In this document: piece after piece, positions 7,992 through 16,098 of the stretch
Numbering within the stretch: position 1 is the stretch's first letter
Layout: the number at the start of each line of letters is the position of its first letter
Source of the DNA: Novosphingobium sp. PhB165
GTDB taxonomy: Bacteria; Pseudomonadota; Alphaproteobacteria; Sphingomonadales; Sphingomonadaceae
Length of the DNA: 64,000 nucleotides
Assembly: GCF_004341845.1 (NCBI RefSeq)
Contig: NZ_SLVB01000005.1
Location: forward strand, 310,001 to 374,000
Reading direction: 5' to 3'
Program-made: the position numbers and the translations under genes
The notes under the pieces: model-generated
The model's database searches: none
The model's input: only the letters and a program-made list of their open reading frames with translations
What the model was told of the DNA's origin: nothing

Positions 7992-9299
7992 CTATTCCGC
8001 CGCTTCCGGAACCCCGGAAGGCGCAGCGCCGCCGATCGATCGAGCGCCCTCGATCTCGCGGGCGAGGATCGGCGCATGGTCGCGCGGGCCGGTGTCCACG
8101 CGCAGCGGCGCAAGGCCCGCGCCCGTACCCGGCTGGCCGAGCGAGAACACCCGACGCTCGATCGTACCGTCGGGCAGCGTCAGGAACAGGCGCACAAGCG
8201 GCACGAAGAGCGCGGCATCGCCCTGCCGCACCGCGCGGATGGCGTTGAGCGGCAACTGGATCTCGCCCTTCACTTCGCGCGTCTCACCGGGTTCGAGCGC
8301 CCCGAAGCGGTGGCGCAGCGGTACCGAGGCCGGATCGGGTGCAAGCTGTTCGGTCTGCGAGAGCGAGGCATGGGCGGCGATCATGTCGGCCGCGACAGAC
8401 GCGCCCTCGGCCAGCCCCGAGGCGGGCGCGGTCAGCGCAAGCCGGTACTGCAACGTCGCATAGACCAGCGACTGGCGCAGCAGCACGGGTTCGAGCGCCC
8501 ATTCGGCACGCGCCAAGGGAGCGGCCTTCGGCAAAGGCGAAACGATGGCGGACGTCAGCGGCTTTGGCGCGGGCGGCACGACGGGCGCCGGACGCGGGGC
8601 AGCAGTGATGGGGGCAGGCGTAACGGGGGCAGGCGCTGGCTTCGGAGCTTCCGCCAGCTTGGGAGCGTCCTCTTCTTCGCCTTCCGGTTCAAGGCCGGCT
8701 TCGGCCCATGCGGTGGCCGGCGCGGTGCGGCGGCGCAGCAGGGCGACGATGCCGCCAGCCGCCAGCAGCAGCGCGATCGGGATCGCCCACCACCAGTCGG
8801 GCCAGTGCTCTGCCGTTGCAGCAGGCGCGGTTTCTGCCGGTGCGGCCACGGAGGGCGCAGGCGCGGGGGTCTCGCTGGCGGCGGGTGCCGGGACGAAGGA
8901 CGAGGTGCTTTCCGGCGTCGCCGCAGGTTGCGGGCTGGCGGCGGCCGGTGCGGGCATTGCCACTTGGGGTGCCTTCTGCGGTGCCGGTGTAGCGGTGGCG
9001 CGCGGTTCCGGACGAGCCGGAGCAGGCGTCTGTGCCTGCTTGGCGGACGCCGGGGGCGGCGGCGCGGCGACTAGGACGGGCGGGCTCGGTGCCGGGCGCG
9101 GCGCTTCGGAAGGCGCGTCGCTTGGGCGCACGACCGGGGCCTGCGCATCGACCGGGCCCTGCGGGCGCGGTGTATCGGTGGCGTTGGGTCCGGGCGGCAG
9201 GCTCCAGGTGGCCTGCGCCGACGCGGGCACGGCGTAGCCGGCCACGATCAGGGCGCCCGCCAGCGCCGCATTTACCGAAAGAGTACCAGTTCTTGTCAT
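7992..9299 (-). CDS. Signal-peptide, Pro/Ala-rich, single-TM protein of unknown function
   Basis: About 435 residues. Seen: an N-terminal export signal ending VPASAQA, then ~150 residues very rich in proline, alanine and serine, one membrane helix (WWWAIPIALLLAAGGIVALL) followed by RRR, a second Pro/Ala linker, and a compact C-terminal domain of ~190 residues (ALEPVLLRQSLVYATLQYRLALTA...LRVDTGPRDHAPILAREIEGAR). The topology suggests a periplasmic linker and a cytosolic C-terminal domain. Starts at 9311 or 9314, next to GGAGGG, are also possible. I recognise no family. It is divergent from queF and upstream of metC. Confidence 0.75.
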   Translation of the reverse strand: MTRTGTLSVNAALAGALIVAGYAVPASAQATWSLPPGPNATDTPRPQGPVDAQAPVVRPSDAPSEAPRPAPSPPVLVAAPPPPASAKQAQTPAPARPEPRATATPAPQKAPQVAMPAPAAASPQPAATPESTSSFVPAPAASETPAPAPSVAAPAETAPAATAEHWPDWWWAIPIALLLAAGGIVALLRRRTAPATAWAEAGLEPEGEEEDAPKLAEAPKPAPAPVTPAPITAAPRPAPVVPPAPKPLTSAIVSPLPKAAPLARAEWALEPVLLRQSLVYATLQYRLALTAPASGLAEGASVAADMIAAHASLSQTEQLAPDPASVPLRHRFGALEPGETREVKGEIQLPLNAIRAVRQGDAALFVPLVRLFLTLPDGTIERRVFSLGQPGTGAGLAPLRVDTGPRDHAPILAREIEGARSIGGAAPSGVPEAAE

Positions 9300-9488
9300 T
9301 TTGCCCCGCATCATCCCTCCAGCGCGGAAGCGGGCAGGCGCTGAACCTTGTGTTAATGTATGGTGCCGCCGCGACGAGACGAGAGCCATCATAGCCGAAC
9401 CGGTGGCTGCGGACAAATCCGCCGAACGAGTTTGTACGGATATAGCGCGCGCCTTGAACGAGTCCGCGCGCGAACCTATCAAGGCGGC

Positions 9489-9950
9489 ATGACCGAAACC
9501 CCCATGACCCCGCTGCACCTCGGCCAGGCGAGCCATCTGCCCGCATCGCCCGAGGAAGCCGTGCTCGACTATGTGCCCAACCCGCGTCAGGGCAGCCTCT
9601 ATCTGGTGCGTTTCGCCGCGCCGGAGTTCACCTCGCTCTGCCCGGTGACCGGCCAGCCCGATTTCGCGCATCTCGTGATCGACTACGCGCCGGAGGCGAC
9701 CATCGTCGAATCGAAGAGCCTCAAGCTGTTCCTTGGCGCATTCCGCAATCACAACGGCTTCCACGAGGATGTGACCGTCGGCATCGGCCAGCGCCTGTTC
9801 GACGAGATGAAGCCTCGCTGGCTACGCATCGGCGGCTATTGGTACCCGCGCGGCGGCATTCCCATCGACGTGTTCTGGCAGTCCGGCGCGGCGCCGGAAG
9901 GTCTGTGGGTGCCCGATCAGGGCGTGCCGGGTTATCGCGGCCGGGGCTGA
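9489..9950 (+). CDS. queF: NADPH-dependent 7-cyano-7-deazaguanine reductase
   Basis: Reduces preQ0 to preQ1 in queuosine tRNA modification. 153 residues, the short YkvM-type form. Seen: the catalytic cysteine in TSLCPVTGQPDF, the family motif ESKSLKLFLGAFRNH that binds NADPH, and the conserved glutamate in FHEDV. The ATG at 9489 has AAGG four bases upstream; the longer upstream frame is arginine-rich non-coding sequence. It stands alone with no other queuosine genes nearby. The upstream gap was checked for a preQ1 riboswitch and none was seen. A palindromic repeat follows the stop. Confidence 0.95.
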   Translation: MTETPMTPLHLGQASHLPASPEEAVLDYVPNPRQGSLYLVRFAAPEFTSLCPVTGQPDFAHLVIDYAPEATIVESKSLKLFLGAFRNHNGFHEDVTVGIGQRLFDEMKPRWLRIGGYWYPRGGIPIDVFWQSGAAPEGLWVPDQGVPGYRGRG

Positions 9951-9963
9951 TTTGTTTCTGTAT

Positions 9964-10077
9964 CCTCCCCTCTAAGGGGAGGGGGACCACCCGAAGGGTG
10001 GTGGAGGGGTGTCCCACGCTGGCGGTGATACCCCTCCGTCAGCGCTTCGCGCTGCCACCTCCCCTTGCAGGGGAGGA
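9964..10077. repeat. Compound palindrome, 'CCTCCCC...GGGGAGG' family
   Basis: Outer hairpin arms CCTCCCCTCTAAGGGGAGG on the left and CCTCCCCTTGCAGGGGAGGA on the right, with an inner inverted repeat GGTGGAGGGGT / ACCCCTCC and a GAAGCGC-type hairpin. It lies just after queF. This type of element recurs in many alphaproteobacterial genomes; it occurs once in this window. Confidence 0.75.
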
Positions 10078-10103
10078 ACTTCCAAACCTCTTCACAAATG
10101 AAA

Positions 10104-10133
10104 CGGGGGCCCCGGGCCGATCCGGCGCCCCCG
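10104..10133 (-). terminator. GC-rich stem-loop ending the small lipoprotein gene
   Basis: CGGGGGC at 10104-10110 pairs with GCCCCCG at 10127-10133, with an inner CCGG/CCGG pairing. Read leftward it is followed by TTTCATTT, the pattern of an intrinsic terminator, about 80 bases after the lipoprotein stop. Confidence 0.6.
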
Positions 10134-10214
10134 TATCCCCGAGCTTTCCCTCCAGACGGCTTGCGCCGTTTCCCCGGAAGTCCGCGCCGGGTTGCGTTCT
10201 CTATCTTGCCATTC

Positions 10215-10481
10215 CTATCGGGCGGCAAACCGCACATCGTTGAACCGCGTCAGATCGACCGTGCCCTTGCCGAGCGCGGCAAGCTGGCGCGTCGTCAGGC
10301 ACTGGGCATAGACGGTAGGCGCATCGGCGCGCAGGGCGTCCTGCGTGGCCAGCGCATCGTCCAGCCGCGCAGCGCAAGCGGCACGAGTCTCGTAAGTCTG
10401 GACGGGAATGGGGAGGCGCTCGCAAGCGGACCCGTCGTCGCTACAGCCGAACAGGGCAAGGGCGATGAGGGCGGCGCTCAT
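10215..10481 (-). CDS. Small lipoprotein of unknown function
   Basis: 88 residues. The short hydrophobic N-terminus MSAALIALALFGC ends in a lipobox (LFGC), which predicts a lipid-anchored periplasmic protein. The mature part is charged and has cysteines at SDDGSACERLP, RAACAARL and YAQCLTT that could form disulfides. The ATG at 10481 has AAGGAG eight bases upstream; the longer frame before it has no signal and no ribosome site. It is divergent from the GNAT-nitrilase gene. I recognise no family. Confidence 0.7.
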   Translation of the reverse strand: MSAALIALALFGCSDDGSACERLPIPVQTYETRAACAARLDDALATQDALRADAPTVYAQCLTTRQLAALGKGTVDLTRFNDVRFAAR

Positions 10482-10599
10482 GATCTTTCTCCTTTGCCCG
10501 ATAGAACCATCGGCGGGCCGGAAATATCCCGCCACGCAACGAAAAAGACTCGCTTTCGGGGCTGGAACCGCTGGCCCTCCCGCGCGTAAACCTTGGCTC

Positions 10600-12165
10600 A
10601 TGGATCAGATCAAAGCCAAGCTCATCATCCGCCCCGCGACGGTTGCCGATGCGCCCGCCATCGCCCGGCTTTCCACCAAGGTCTACGGCAAGCCGGACGG
10701 CTTCACCCGCGCCGAAATTCGCGGGCAGGTGATCAATTTTCCCGAAGGCCAGTTCGTCGCCGAGTACGAAGGCAAAGTGGTCGGCCACTGCGCGACTATG
10801 ATCGTCACCGCCGATCAGGCTTTTCGCCCGCATACCTGGGAAGAGATCAGCAACGGCGGCTACGGCCGCCCGCCCGCCGATGGGGGCGACGTGCTCTATG
10901 GCTTCGAGGTCTGCGTCGATCCGGACTACCGGCGCCTGCGCATCGGCCAGCGGCTCTATCGCAAGCGCAAGGAAGTCTGCCAGTATTTCGAGCTGAAAGG
11001 CATTGCCTTCGCCGGCCGCATGCCCGGCTATTCGCGCCGCAAGCGCCAGTACCCGAACCCGGCGGACTATCTGGAAGCGGTGAAGAACAAGAAGCTGCGC
11101 GATCAGGTCATCAATTTCCAGATGAACGAGGGCTACGAGCCGCGCGGGATCCTGCCGGACTATCTGCCCAATGACCGCGAGAGCGGCGGTAACGCCGTGA
11201 TCATGTACTGGACCAACCCGCTCGCCCCGCGCGACACCGGCAAGGCGATCCCGGGCTTCAAGGAGCGCGTGCCGTCCAGCGTGCGCGTCGCCACCGTCCA
11301 GTTCATGATGCGCAAGATCGAGACCATCGACCAGTTCGAGGAACAAGTCGAATACTGGATCGACGTCGCCGCCGATTACGAGAGCGACTTCGTGGTCTTC
11401 CCCGAATTGTTCACGCTGGAACTGCTCTCGATCGAGGAAACCAAGCTGGAACCGGCGCAGGCCATCGAAAAGATCGCGACCTATACCGAGCGCTTCGTCG
11501 AATTCATGCAGCGCATGGCGGTGAGCTACAACATCAACATCGTCGGCGGATCGCATCCCACCCGCGTGAAGCTGGGCGGCAGCAAGAGCGAGATCCGCAA
11601 CATCGCCTATACCTTCCTGCGCGACGGAGCGGTGCATGAGACGCAGAAGCTCCATCCCACACCGTCCGAGCGCAAGTGGTGGAACATCAAGGGCGGTTAT
11701 GGCGCCAATGTGATCCCCACCGACTGCGGGCCGATCGGGGTGATGGTCTGCTACGACAGCGAGTTCCCGGAACTGGCCCGCCACCTCGTCAACCAGGGCG
11801 CGCTGATGCTGTTCGTGCCGTTCTGCACCGACGAGCGGCGCGGGTTCCTGCGGGTTCGTTACTGCTGTCAGGCGCGGGCGGTGGAGAACCAGTGCTATGT
11901 CGTCACCTCGGGCGTGGTGGGGAACCTGCCGAACGTGGAGAACATGGACGTGCACTATGCCGAAAGCGCGATCCTGACGCCTTCGGACTTCCCCTTCGCG
12001 CGCGACGGCGTGGCGGCCGATACCGCGCCCAATACGGAGACGATCGCGATTGCCGACCTCAGTCTGGACGCACTGCTGACGGCGCGTCAGGCGGGCGCGG
12101 TGCAGAACCTGAAGGACCGGCGGTTCGACCTGTATCGGGTGGAGTGGACGCAGCAGCCGGGGTGA
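10600..12165 (+). CDS. GNAT acetyltransferase-carbon-nitrogen hydrolase fusion
   Basis: 521 residues. Residues ~5-210 are a GNAT domain (LIIRPATVADAPAIARLS, then VDPDYRRLRIGQRLYRKRK as the acetyl-CoA loop). Residues ~225-515 are a nitrilase-superfamily hydrolase with the catalytic triad visible: Glu in FPELFTLE, Lys in TQKLHPTPSERK and Cys in GVMVCYDSEFPE. This two-domain order is known as a distinct nitrilase branch of unknown substrate. A plausible role is hydrolysis of an amide coupled to N-acylation, but nothing in the sequence names the substrate. The ATG at 10600 begins the GNAT domain; the longer upstream frame is noncoding. It stands alone. Confidence 0.9.
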   Translation: MDQIKAKLIIRPATVADAPAIARLSTKVYGKPDGFTRAEIRGQVINFPEGQFVAEYEGKVVGHCATMIVTADQAFRPHTWEEISNGGYGRPPADGGDVLYGFEVCVDPDYRRLRIGQRLYRKRKEVCQYFELKGIAFAGRMPGYSRRKRQYPNPADYLEAVKNKKLRDQVINFQMNEGYEPRGILPDYLPNDRESGGNAVIMYWTNPLAPRDTGKAIPGFKERVPSSVRVATVQFMMRKIETIDQFEEQVEYWIDVAADYESDFVVFPELFTLELLSIEETKLEPAQAIEKIATYTERFVEFMQRMAVSYNINIVGGSHPTRVKLGGSKSEIRNIAYTFLRDGAVHETQKLHPTPSERKWWNIKGGYGANVIPTDCGPIGVMVCYDSEFPELARHLVNQGALMLFVPFCTDERRGFLRVRYCCQARAVENQCYVVTSGVVGNLPNVENMDVHYAESAILTPSDFPFARDGVAADTAPNTETIAIADLSLDALLTARQAGAVQNLKDRRFDLYRVEWTQQPG

Positions 12166-12205
12166 GGGGCGGATTGCTCGCACGTTCTTTGGATTGAGCC
12201 TCACT

Positions 12206-12287
12206 CGTCGTCCCCGCGAAGGCGGGGACCCCGCTTCTCCGCTCCATGCCGCAAGAAAGCGGGGCCCCCGCCTGCGCGGGGGCGACG
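12206..12287. repeat. REP-like palindrome, 'CCCCGCGAAGGCGGGG' family (copy 2)
   Basis: Arms CGTCGTCCCCGCGAAGGCGG and CCGCCTGCGCGGGGGCGACG, about 40 bases after the GNAT-nitrilase stop. Same family as 6541-6632. Confidence 0.8.
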
Positions 12288-12329
12288 GGGGTGTTTTGCT
12301 TAGCTTGTCTAGGGCTGGCTCTCCCTCAT

Positions 12330-12409
12330 CCCGCTCATCCTGAGCTTGTCGAAGGATGCTGGATCAGCGCTACGCCGCCCGGGGCTTCGACAAGCTCAGC
12401 CTGAGCGGG
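12330..12409. repeat. REP-like palindrome, 'CTTGTCGAAGG' family (copy 2)
   Basis: Arms CTCATCCTGAGCTTGTCGAA and CTTCGACAAGCTCAGCCTGA flank a ~30-base centre. Same family as 1247-1315 and 62912-62993. Confidence 0.8.
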
Positions 12410-12521
12410 TTGGGAGGTCAGGTCAGTCAGTCAATCAATTGGAAAGTGGGGGTGGTTGTTTTGGCGGCGGATCGCGCAGAATAGCCAGATTTGGGAAGAT
12501 GCGAAACTTCCTCCCCCTTCA

Positions 12522-12657
12522 CGTCATCCTGAACTTGTTTCAGGATCCATTCCGCGACCTGTTCCGAACGGGTGGGGAAGAGCGTGGTGAGCGCGCATTG
12601 CCGATCAAAACGCGGCACGGGTCGCAAGATGGATCCTGAAACAAGTTCAGGATGACG
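12522..12657. repeat. Palindromic element with 29-bp perfect arms
   Basis: The left arm at 12522-12550 (starts CGTCATCCTGAACTTG) and the right arm at 12629-12657 (ends CAAGTTCAGGATGACG) are exact reverse complements over 29 bases, separated by 78 bases. The arm length and a shared CGTCATCCTG end suggest a third dispersed-repeat family, perhaps a small non-autonomous mobile element. Confidence 0.75.
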
Positions 12658-12772
12658 ATGCGCGGGGAACTGCCATTTCTCCATCGTCATCCCAGCTTCC
12701 GCAATTTTGGCGCATCCGGAAAGGTAAGTCTTGGATCAGAATCCCCGCTGGTCACCCACCATTCCGCGCGAA

Positions 12773-14056
12773 CTAAACCATCCGCTGGATCTGCGCCGAG
12801 ATCCGCTCGCGCAGCGTACTGGCCGGGGGCAGGGCGTAGTTTTCCAGCCGGGCCACACCCATGATCGCATCCTCGCCATAGCAATGGGCCAGCGCGATGG
12901 TGTGCCCGCCGACGTGACGCCCGGTCTCAGCCGAATAGAACGCGTGGACGGTCGGCAATTCCGGCGCCTCGGGGTCCTGATCGACGACCATGGCGATGCG
13001 GCCCGAGCGCAAGGTCACGAACGAGCCGATCGGATAGACGCCCACCGCCTCGATGAAGCGGGCGACGATCTCGGCGTCGTAGAGGTTCGGCCGCTCGCTC
13101 ATGTGGGCCAGCACGTGCGACGGGTCTTCCACCGTGCCGGTCAGGGCGCCGCAGCAGGCGAGGTCGTAGAAATCGCAAATCGCCGCCATGCGCGAGAACA
13201 GGTCGAGGTCCAGGTCGACCAGCGCAAGCGGGCGGCCGCTGCCGTCAAGGTGTTCGTGATGACGGCCCACCGCGTGCAGTACTGCATCGGGCATGTCGCC
13301 GGCGGCTTCCAGCAGGTCGCGGCCGATCAGGGTGTGGCGCTCCCAGAGCCGGGGATCGAGCCGGGCGATGCCGCCAGCCTCTTCGCCGATCTCCACGTCG
13401 AGCCGGGCCACGCCGATGTCGAGCAGCAGCCCGGCCATCCCGGCGAGCCGCGATTCGCCCGGGGGCAACCGCATCTGCCGCGCCAGCGAGACCATCAGCG
13501 CGCTGGTCGCCAGCATGTGGCGATAGACCGGCTCGCTGTCGGACTTGCAGCGCATCAAGCCGGAGAAAGCGAAAGGATTGCGCTCGATCGAGGCATGGAT
13601 GTCATCGACCACCGGGGCGACTTCGATCACGCGCGGCGCCTTGCCCAGACGGGCTGCGAGGAAGACTTTGGAAACCGTCTTGCGGGCTTTGCCGGCCACC
13701 AGCCGGGCATTGCCGAATTCGCGGCTGATCGGGATCGGACCGGAGCGCAGCGAGGCGCCGTTGGCGATGATCGCACCCCGGGGCGGCGGGACAGAGGCCA
13801 TGCGGCGCTGCACCGGACGCATGTGGAACGGCACGGTCGGCGCGGGGGCGGGCGGGTCTTCGGCGGGAACGTCGGCGCCGCGATCGGTGTCGATGATGAC
13901 GGCGTCGAGTTCGCTGTTCCGGACGGTTTCCAGTCGTTCCTCATCCTCCACCAGAAACTGCGCGCGCCAGAACGGGTGGCGCAGCCAGTTGCCGTGGAAG
14001 GACTGGATGTACATCCCCAATTCGACTTGCGACGGCGATATGCGCTTGAGAACCAT
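12773..14056 (-). CDS. HD-GYP family protein with DUF3391 N-terminus and altered HD dyad
   Basis: 427 residues, cytosolic. The N-terminal MVLKRISPSQVELGMYIQSF and NWLRHPFWRAQF segments match DUF3391, often found ahead of HD-GYP domains. The C-terminal domain has HHEHLDGSGRP (from the HHExxDGxGYP motif), but the metal-binding HD of LLHDIGK reads LLLDIGVAR, so the histidine and lysine are lost and GYP is GRP. c-di-GMP hydrolysis is therefore uncertain; a sensing role is possible. The ATG at 14056 starts the DUF3391 domain; the longer upstream frame runs into the GH13 gene on the same strand in another frame. Confidence 0.83.
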   Translation of the reverse strand: MVLKRISPSQVELGMYIQSFHGNWLRHPFWRAQFLVEDEERLETVRNSELDAVIIDTDRGADVPAEDPPAPAPTVPFHMRPVQRRMASVPPPRGAIIANGASLRSGPIPISREFGNARLVAGKARKTVSKVFLAARLGKAPRVIEVAPVVDDIHASIERNPFAFSGLMRCKSDSEPVYRHMLATSALMVSLARQMRLPPGESRLAGMAGLLLDIGVARLDVEIGEEAGGIARLDPRLWERHTLIGRDLLEAAGDMPDAVLHAVGRHHEHLDGSGRPLALVDLDLDLFSRMAAICDFYDLACCGALTGTVEDPSHVLAHMSERPNLYDAEIVARFIEAVGVYPIGSFVTLRSGRIAMVVDQDPEAPELPTVHAFYSAETGRHVGGHTIALAHCYGEDAIMGVARLENYALPPASTLRERISAQIQRMV

Positions 14057-14130
14057 GCCAAACCCGCGATGTGGTGCCGACCCCCGCGATAACGCGCGCA
14101 AGGCTGTCTCGACGTTCGCGGTGGGATCAG

Positions 14131-14147
14131 TAAGTATACTTATTATA
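14131..14147 (-). promoter_or_regulatory. Palindrome TAAGTATACTTA with a consensus -10 box
   Basis: A perfect 12-bp palindrome (14131-14142) directly abuts a leftward TATAAT (14147-14142), 75-90 bases upstream of the HD-GYP start. No good -35 lies at 17 bases, so an activator or operator at the palindrome is plausible. Confidence 0.35.
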
Positions 14148-14153
14148 GAGAGA

Positions 14154-14187
14154 ATTTGCCGCCCGCGGGCAGGATCGCGCGGCAAAT
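14154..14187 (-). terminator. Intrinsic terminator of the GH13 alpha-glucosidase gene
   Basis: A perfect 9-bp stem, ATTTGCCGC (14154-14162) with GCGGCAAAT (14179-14187), lies 22 bases after the GH13 stop. Read leftward it is followed by TCTCTCTATAATAA. Confidence 0.6.
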
Positions 14188-14208
14188 CCGATTTCCTGAG
14201 CGCAGGCC

Positions 14209-15861
14209 TCAGGCGATCCCCAGCCAGAGCGCGCCGTACGCGGGCAAGCGATCGTGATCGGCGCCGTTTACCGAGAGCACGATCATGCCCTCGGCCGGTT
14301 CGGGCAGGTCTATCGGTTCCGCCGAGAGGTTGAACAGGCAGCGCACCCGCGCGGTCCCCGCGTCGCGTTCGAAAGTCAGCAGCGAACCGTCGGCCGTGCA
14401 GTCGATCAGGCTGCCGTGGTGGAGCGCGGGGATCGCCTTTCGCAGAGACAGGAGATGGCGCGTGAAGTGTAGCAACGATTCCGAATCGGCTTCCTGCACC
14501 GCAGCGGCGCGCGCGAGGTTCTCGCCGGACATCGGCAGCCACGGCGCGCCGGTGGTGAAGCCGCCCGATGCGGTCTCTTCCCACGGGAACGGCGTGCGCA
14601 CGCCGTCGCGGGAGAGAGTGAGCGGCCAGTTGGCGATGGCTTCCGGGTCCTGCAATTGCTCGAAAGGAATCTCGTCCTGAACCAGCCCCAGTTCCTCGCC
14701 CTGATAGACGATCACATTGCCGCGCAGCGCCGTGAGCAGCGCCATCTTTACGCGAGCGAAAGCGGGGCGATCCTCGGGCGTACACCAGCGCGAGACGGCG
14801 CGGGGAGCGTCGTGGTTCTCGAAAGCCCAGCTCGGCCAGCCGCCGGTTTCTCCGGGAGCGAGTTCCCAGCGCGCCAGCGTCTCGGCCACGAACCCGGCCG
14901 TCAGGGCGGGGGCATAGAGGAAGTCGAAGCCATAGGCGCTGTTGAGCCGGTGATCGCCTGCCGTATAGGCGCGCCGGTCAGCTTGCGGATGATCGCCGCC
15001 GATCTCGGCGACAGTGTGGACGCCGGGAAATTCGTCGCAGACCGCGCGCAGTTTTTCGACCACTGCGACCATGCCGGGGTGCGACTGGCTGTACTTCTTG
15101 ATCTGGTAGTCAAAAGGTCGGCTGCGCGCGCGGCCGTCCTCGGGGGCGGGCGGATTGTTCCGCAGTTCCGGATCGTGCATCGCGTGGTTCAGCGCGTCGA
15201 GCCGGAAGCCGTCCACTCCGCGCTCCAGCCAGAACCGTGCGACGGCCAGCACCGCGTCCTGCACCTCCGGGTTGTGCATGTTGAGTTGCGGCTGCTCCTT
15301 GAGGAACGTGTGCATGTAATATTGCCGCCGCCGCGCGTCCCAGGTCCATGCCGGGCCGCCGAACACGGATTGCCAGTTGTTGGGCGGGGTGCCGTCCTCG
15401 TTCGGATCCTGCCAGACGTACCAGTCGGCTTTCGGATTATCGCGGTTCTGGCGGCTGTCCGCGAACCATGCGTGCAGGTCCGAAGTGTGGGCGTAGACCT
15501 GATCGATCAGGACTTTCAGGCCCAGTTCGTGCGCGCGGGCGACCAGCGCGTCGAAATCGGCCATGGTACCGAACACCGGATCGATCCCGCAGTAATCGGC
15601 CACATCGTAGCCAAAATCGCGCATCGGGGATGTGAAGAAGGGCGATATCCAGATCGCATCGACGCCCAGCGCCGCCACATAGTCCAGCCGGCGGGTGATC
15701 CCGGCCAGATCGCCCACGCCGTCTCCATTGCTGTCCTGAAAGCTACGGGGATAGATCTGATAGATCGCCGCGCCCTGCCACCATGGGCGGGCGGACGAGT
15801 CAGGCGATGTTTCGGCAGGCTCGCCCAGAGGGGTATCCGCAGGGGTATGGTCCAGGGTCAT
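14209..15861 (-). CDS. GH13 alpha-glucosidase / oligo-1,6-glucosidase
   Basis: Hydrolyses terminal alpha-glucosidic bonds in malto- or isomalto-oligosaccharides. 550 residues with no signal peptide, so cytosolic. Seen in order: WWQGAAIYQIYPRSFQDSNG at the N-terminus, the nucleophile Asp in GVDGFRLDALNHA, the acid/base Glu in HTVAEIGGDHP, and the third Asp in WAFENHDAPRAVSRW. DSNGDGVGDLAGI is the usual calcium/structural loop of the oligo-1,6-glucosidase subfamily. The ATG at 15861 has AAGGTG upstream and agrees with the conserved start. It is divergent from glgP, so it may handle oligosaccharides released during glycogen breakdown. The exact substrate (malto- or isomalto-) is not decided by sequence. 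Confidence 0.9.
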   Translation of the reverse strand: MTLDHTPADTPLGEPAETSPDSSARPWWQGAAIYQIYPRSFQDSNGDGVGDLAGITRRLDYVAALGVDAIWISPFFTSPMRDFGYDVADYCGIDPVFGTMADFDALVARAHELGLKVLIDQVYAHTSDLHAWFADSRQNRDNPKADWYVWQDPNEDGTPPNNWQSVFGGPAWTWDARRRQYYMHTFLKEQPQLNMHNPEVQDAVLAVARFWLERGVDGFRLDALNHAMHDPELRNNPPAPEDGRARSRPFDYQIKKYSQSHPGMVAVVEKLRAVCDEFPGVHTVAEIGGDHPQADRRAYTAGDHRLNSAYGFDFLYAPALTAGFVAETLARWELAPGETGGWPSWAFENHDAPRAVSRWCTPEDRPAFARVKMALLTALRGNVIVYQGEELGLVQDEIPFEQLQDPEAIANWPLTLSRDGVRTPFPWEETASGGFTTGAPWLPMSGENLARAAAVQEADSESLLHFTRHLLSLRKAIPALHHGSLIDCTADGSLLTFERDAGTARVRCLFNLSAEPIDLPEPAEGMIVLSVNGADHDRLPAYGALWLGIA

Positions 15862-16003
15862 GCGCACCTTTCGCGAAGGCTGGCGGAGCGTGCCGCTATA
15901 GCATCGGTGCGGCGGGCTGGCGAATTTTTTGCGGCAGCGCACAATGGCTCTTGCCGCTCTGCAACGCTGTGCTAGCCATGGGGGAGGAAGTCGGGAAGGG
16001 ATA

Positions 16004-16028
16004 GGGATGCTGGCGCAGCCAGGCATCC
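16004..16028. promoter_or_regulatory. Stem-loop in the glgP leader region
   Basis: GGATGCTGGC pairs with GCCAGGCATCC (one bulged G) around a GCA loop, about 70 bases upstream of glgP. It could shape the glgP leader or end the opposite-strand leader; no T run follows. Confidence 0.25.
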
Positions 16029-16098
16029 TGACGATGACGTAAACTGCTGCCGTCTGGCGATTTTCTGTCCGGCGGTCGGCCCGTTCAGGAGTGTGCCC

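Larger units (their letters stand above)
12166..12772. other. Repeat-filled intergenic region
   Basis: 607 bases between the convergent GNAT-nitrilase and HD-GYP genes. It holds three unrelated palindromic elements in a row, listed separately, and no credible gene: the short reading frames here are translations of the repeats. Confidence 0.75.

Noticed and set aside
9360..9488. preQ1 riboswitch upstream of queF
   Set aside because: The leader is short and overlaps the divergent gene's promoter; no preQ1-I/II fold or A-rich tail pattern was seen.
8689..9546. 285-residue leftward frame overlapping the Pro/Ala-rich protein
   Set aside because: An alternate frame of the same low-complexity DNA; the chosen frame has a signal peptide, membrane helix and folded domain.
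12346..12690. Short frames on both strands in the 12.2-12.8 kb gap
   Set aside because: They translate the palindromic repeats and have no ribosome sites.
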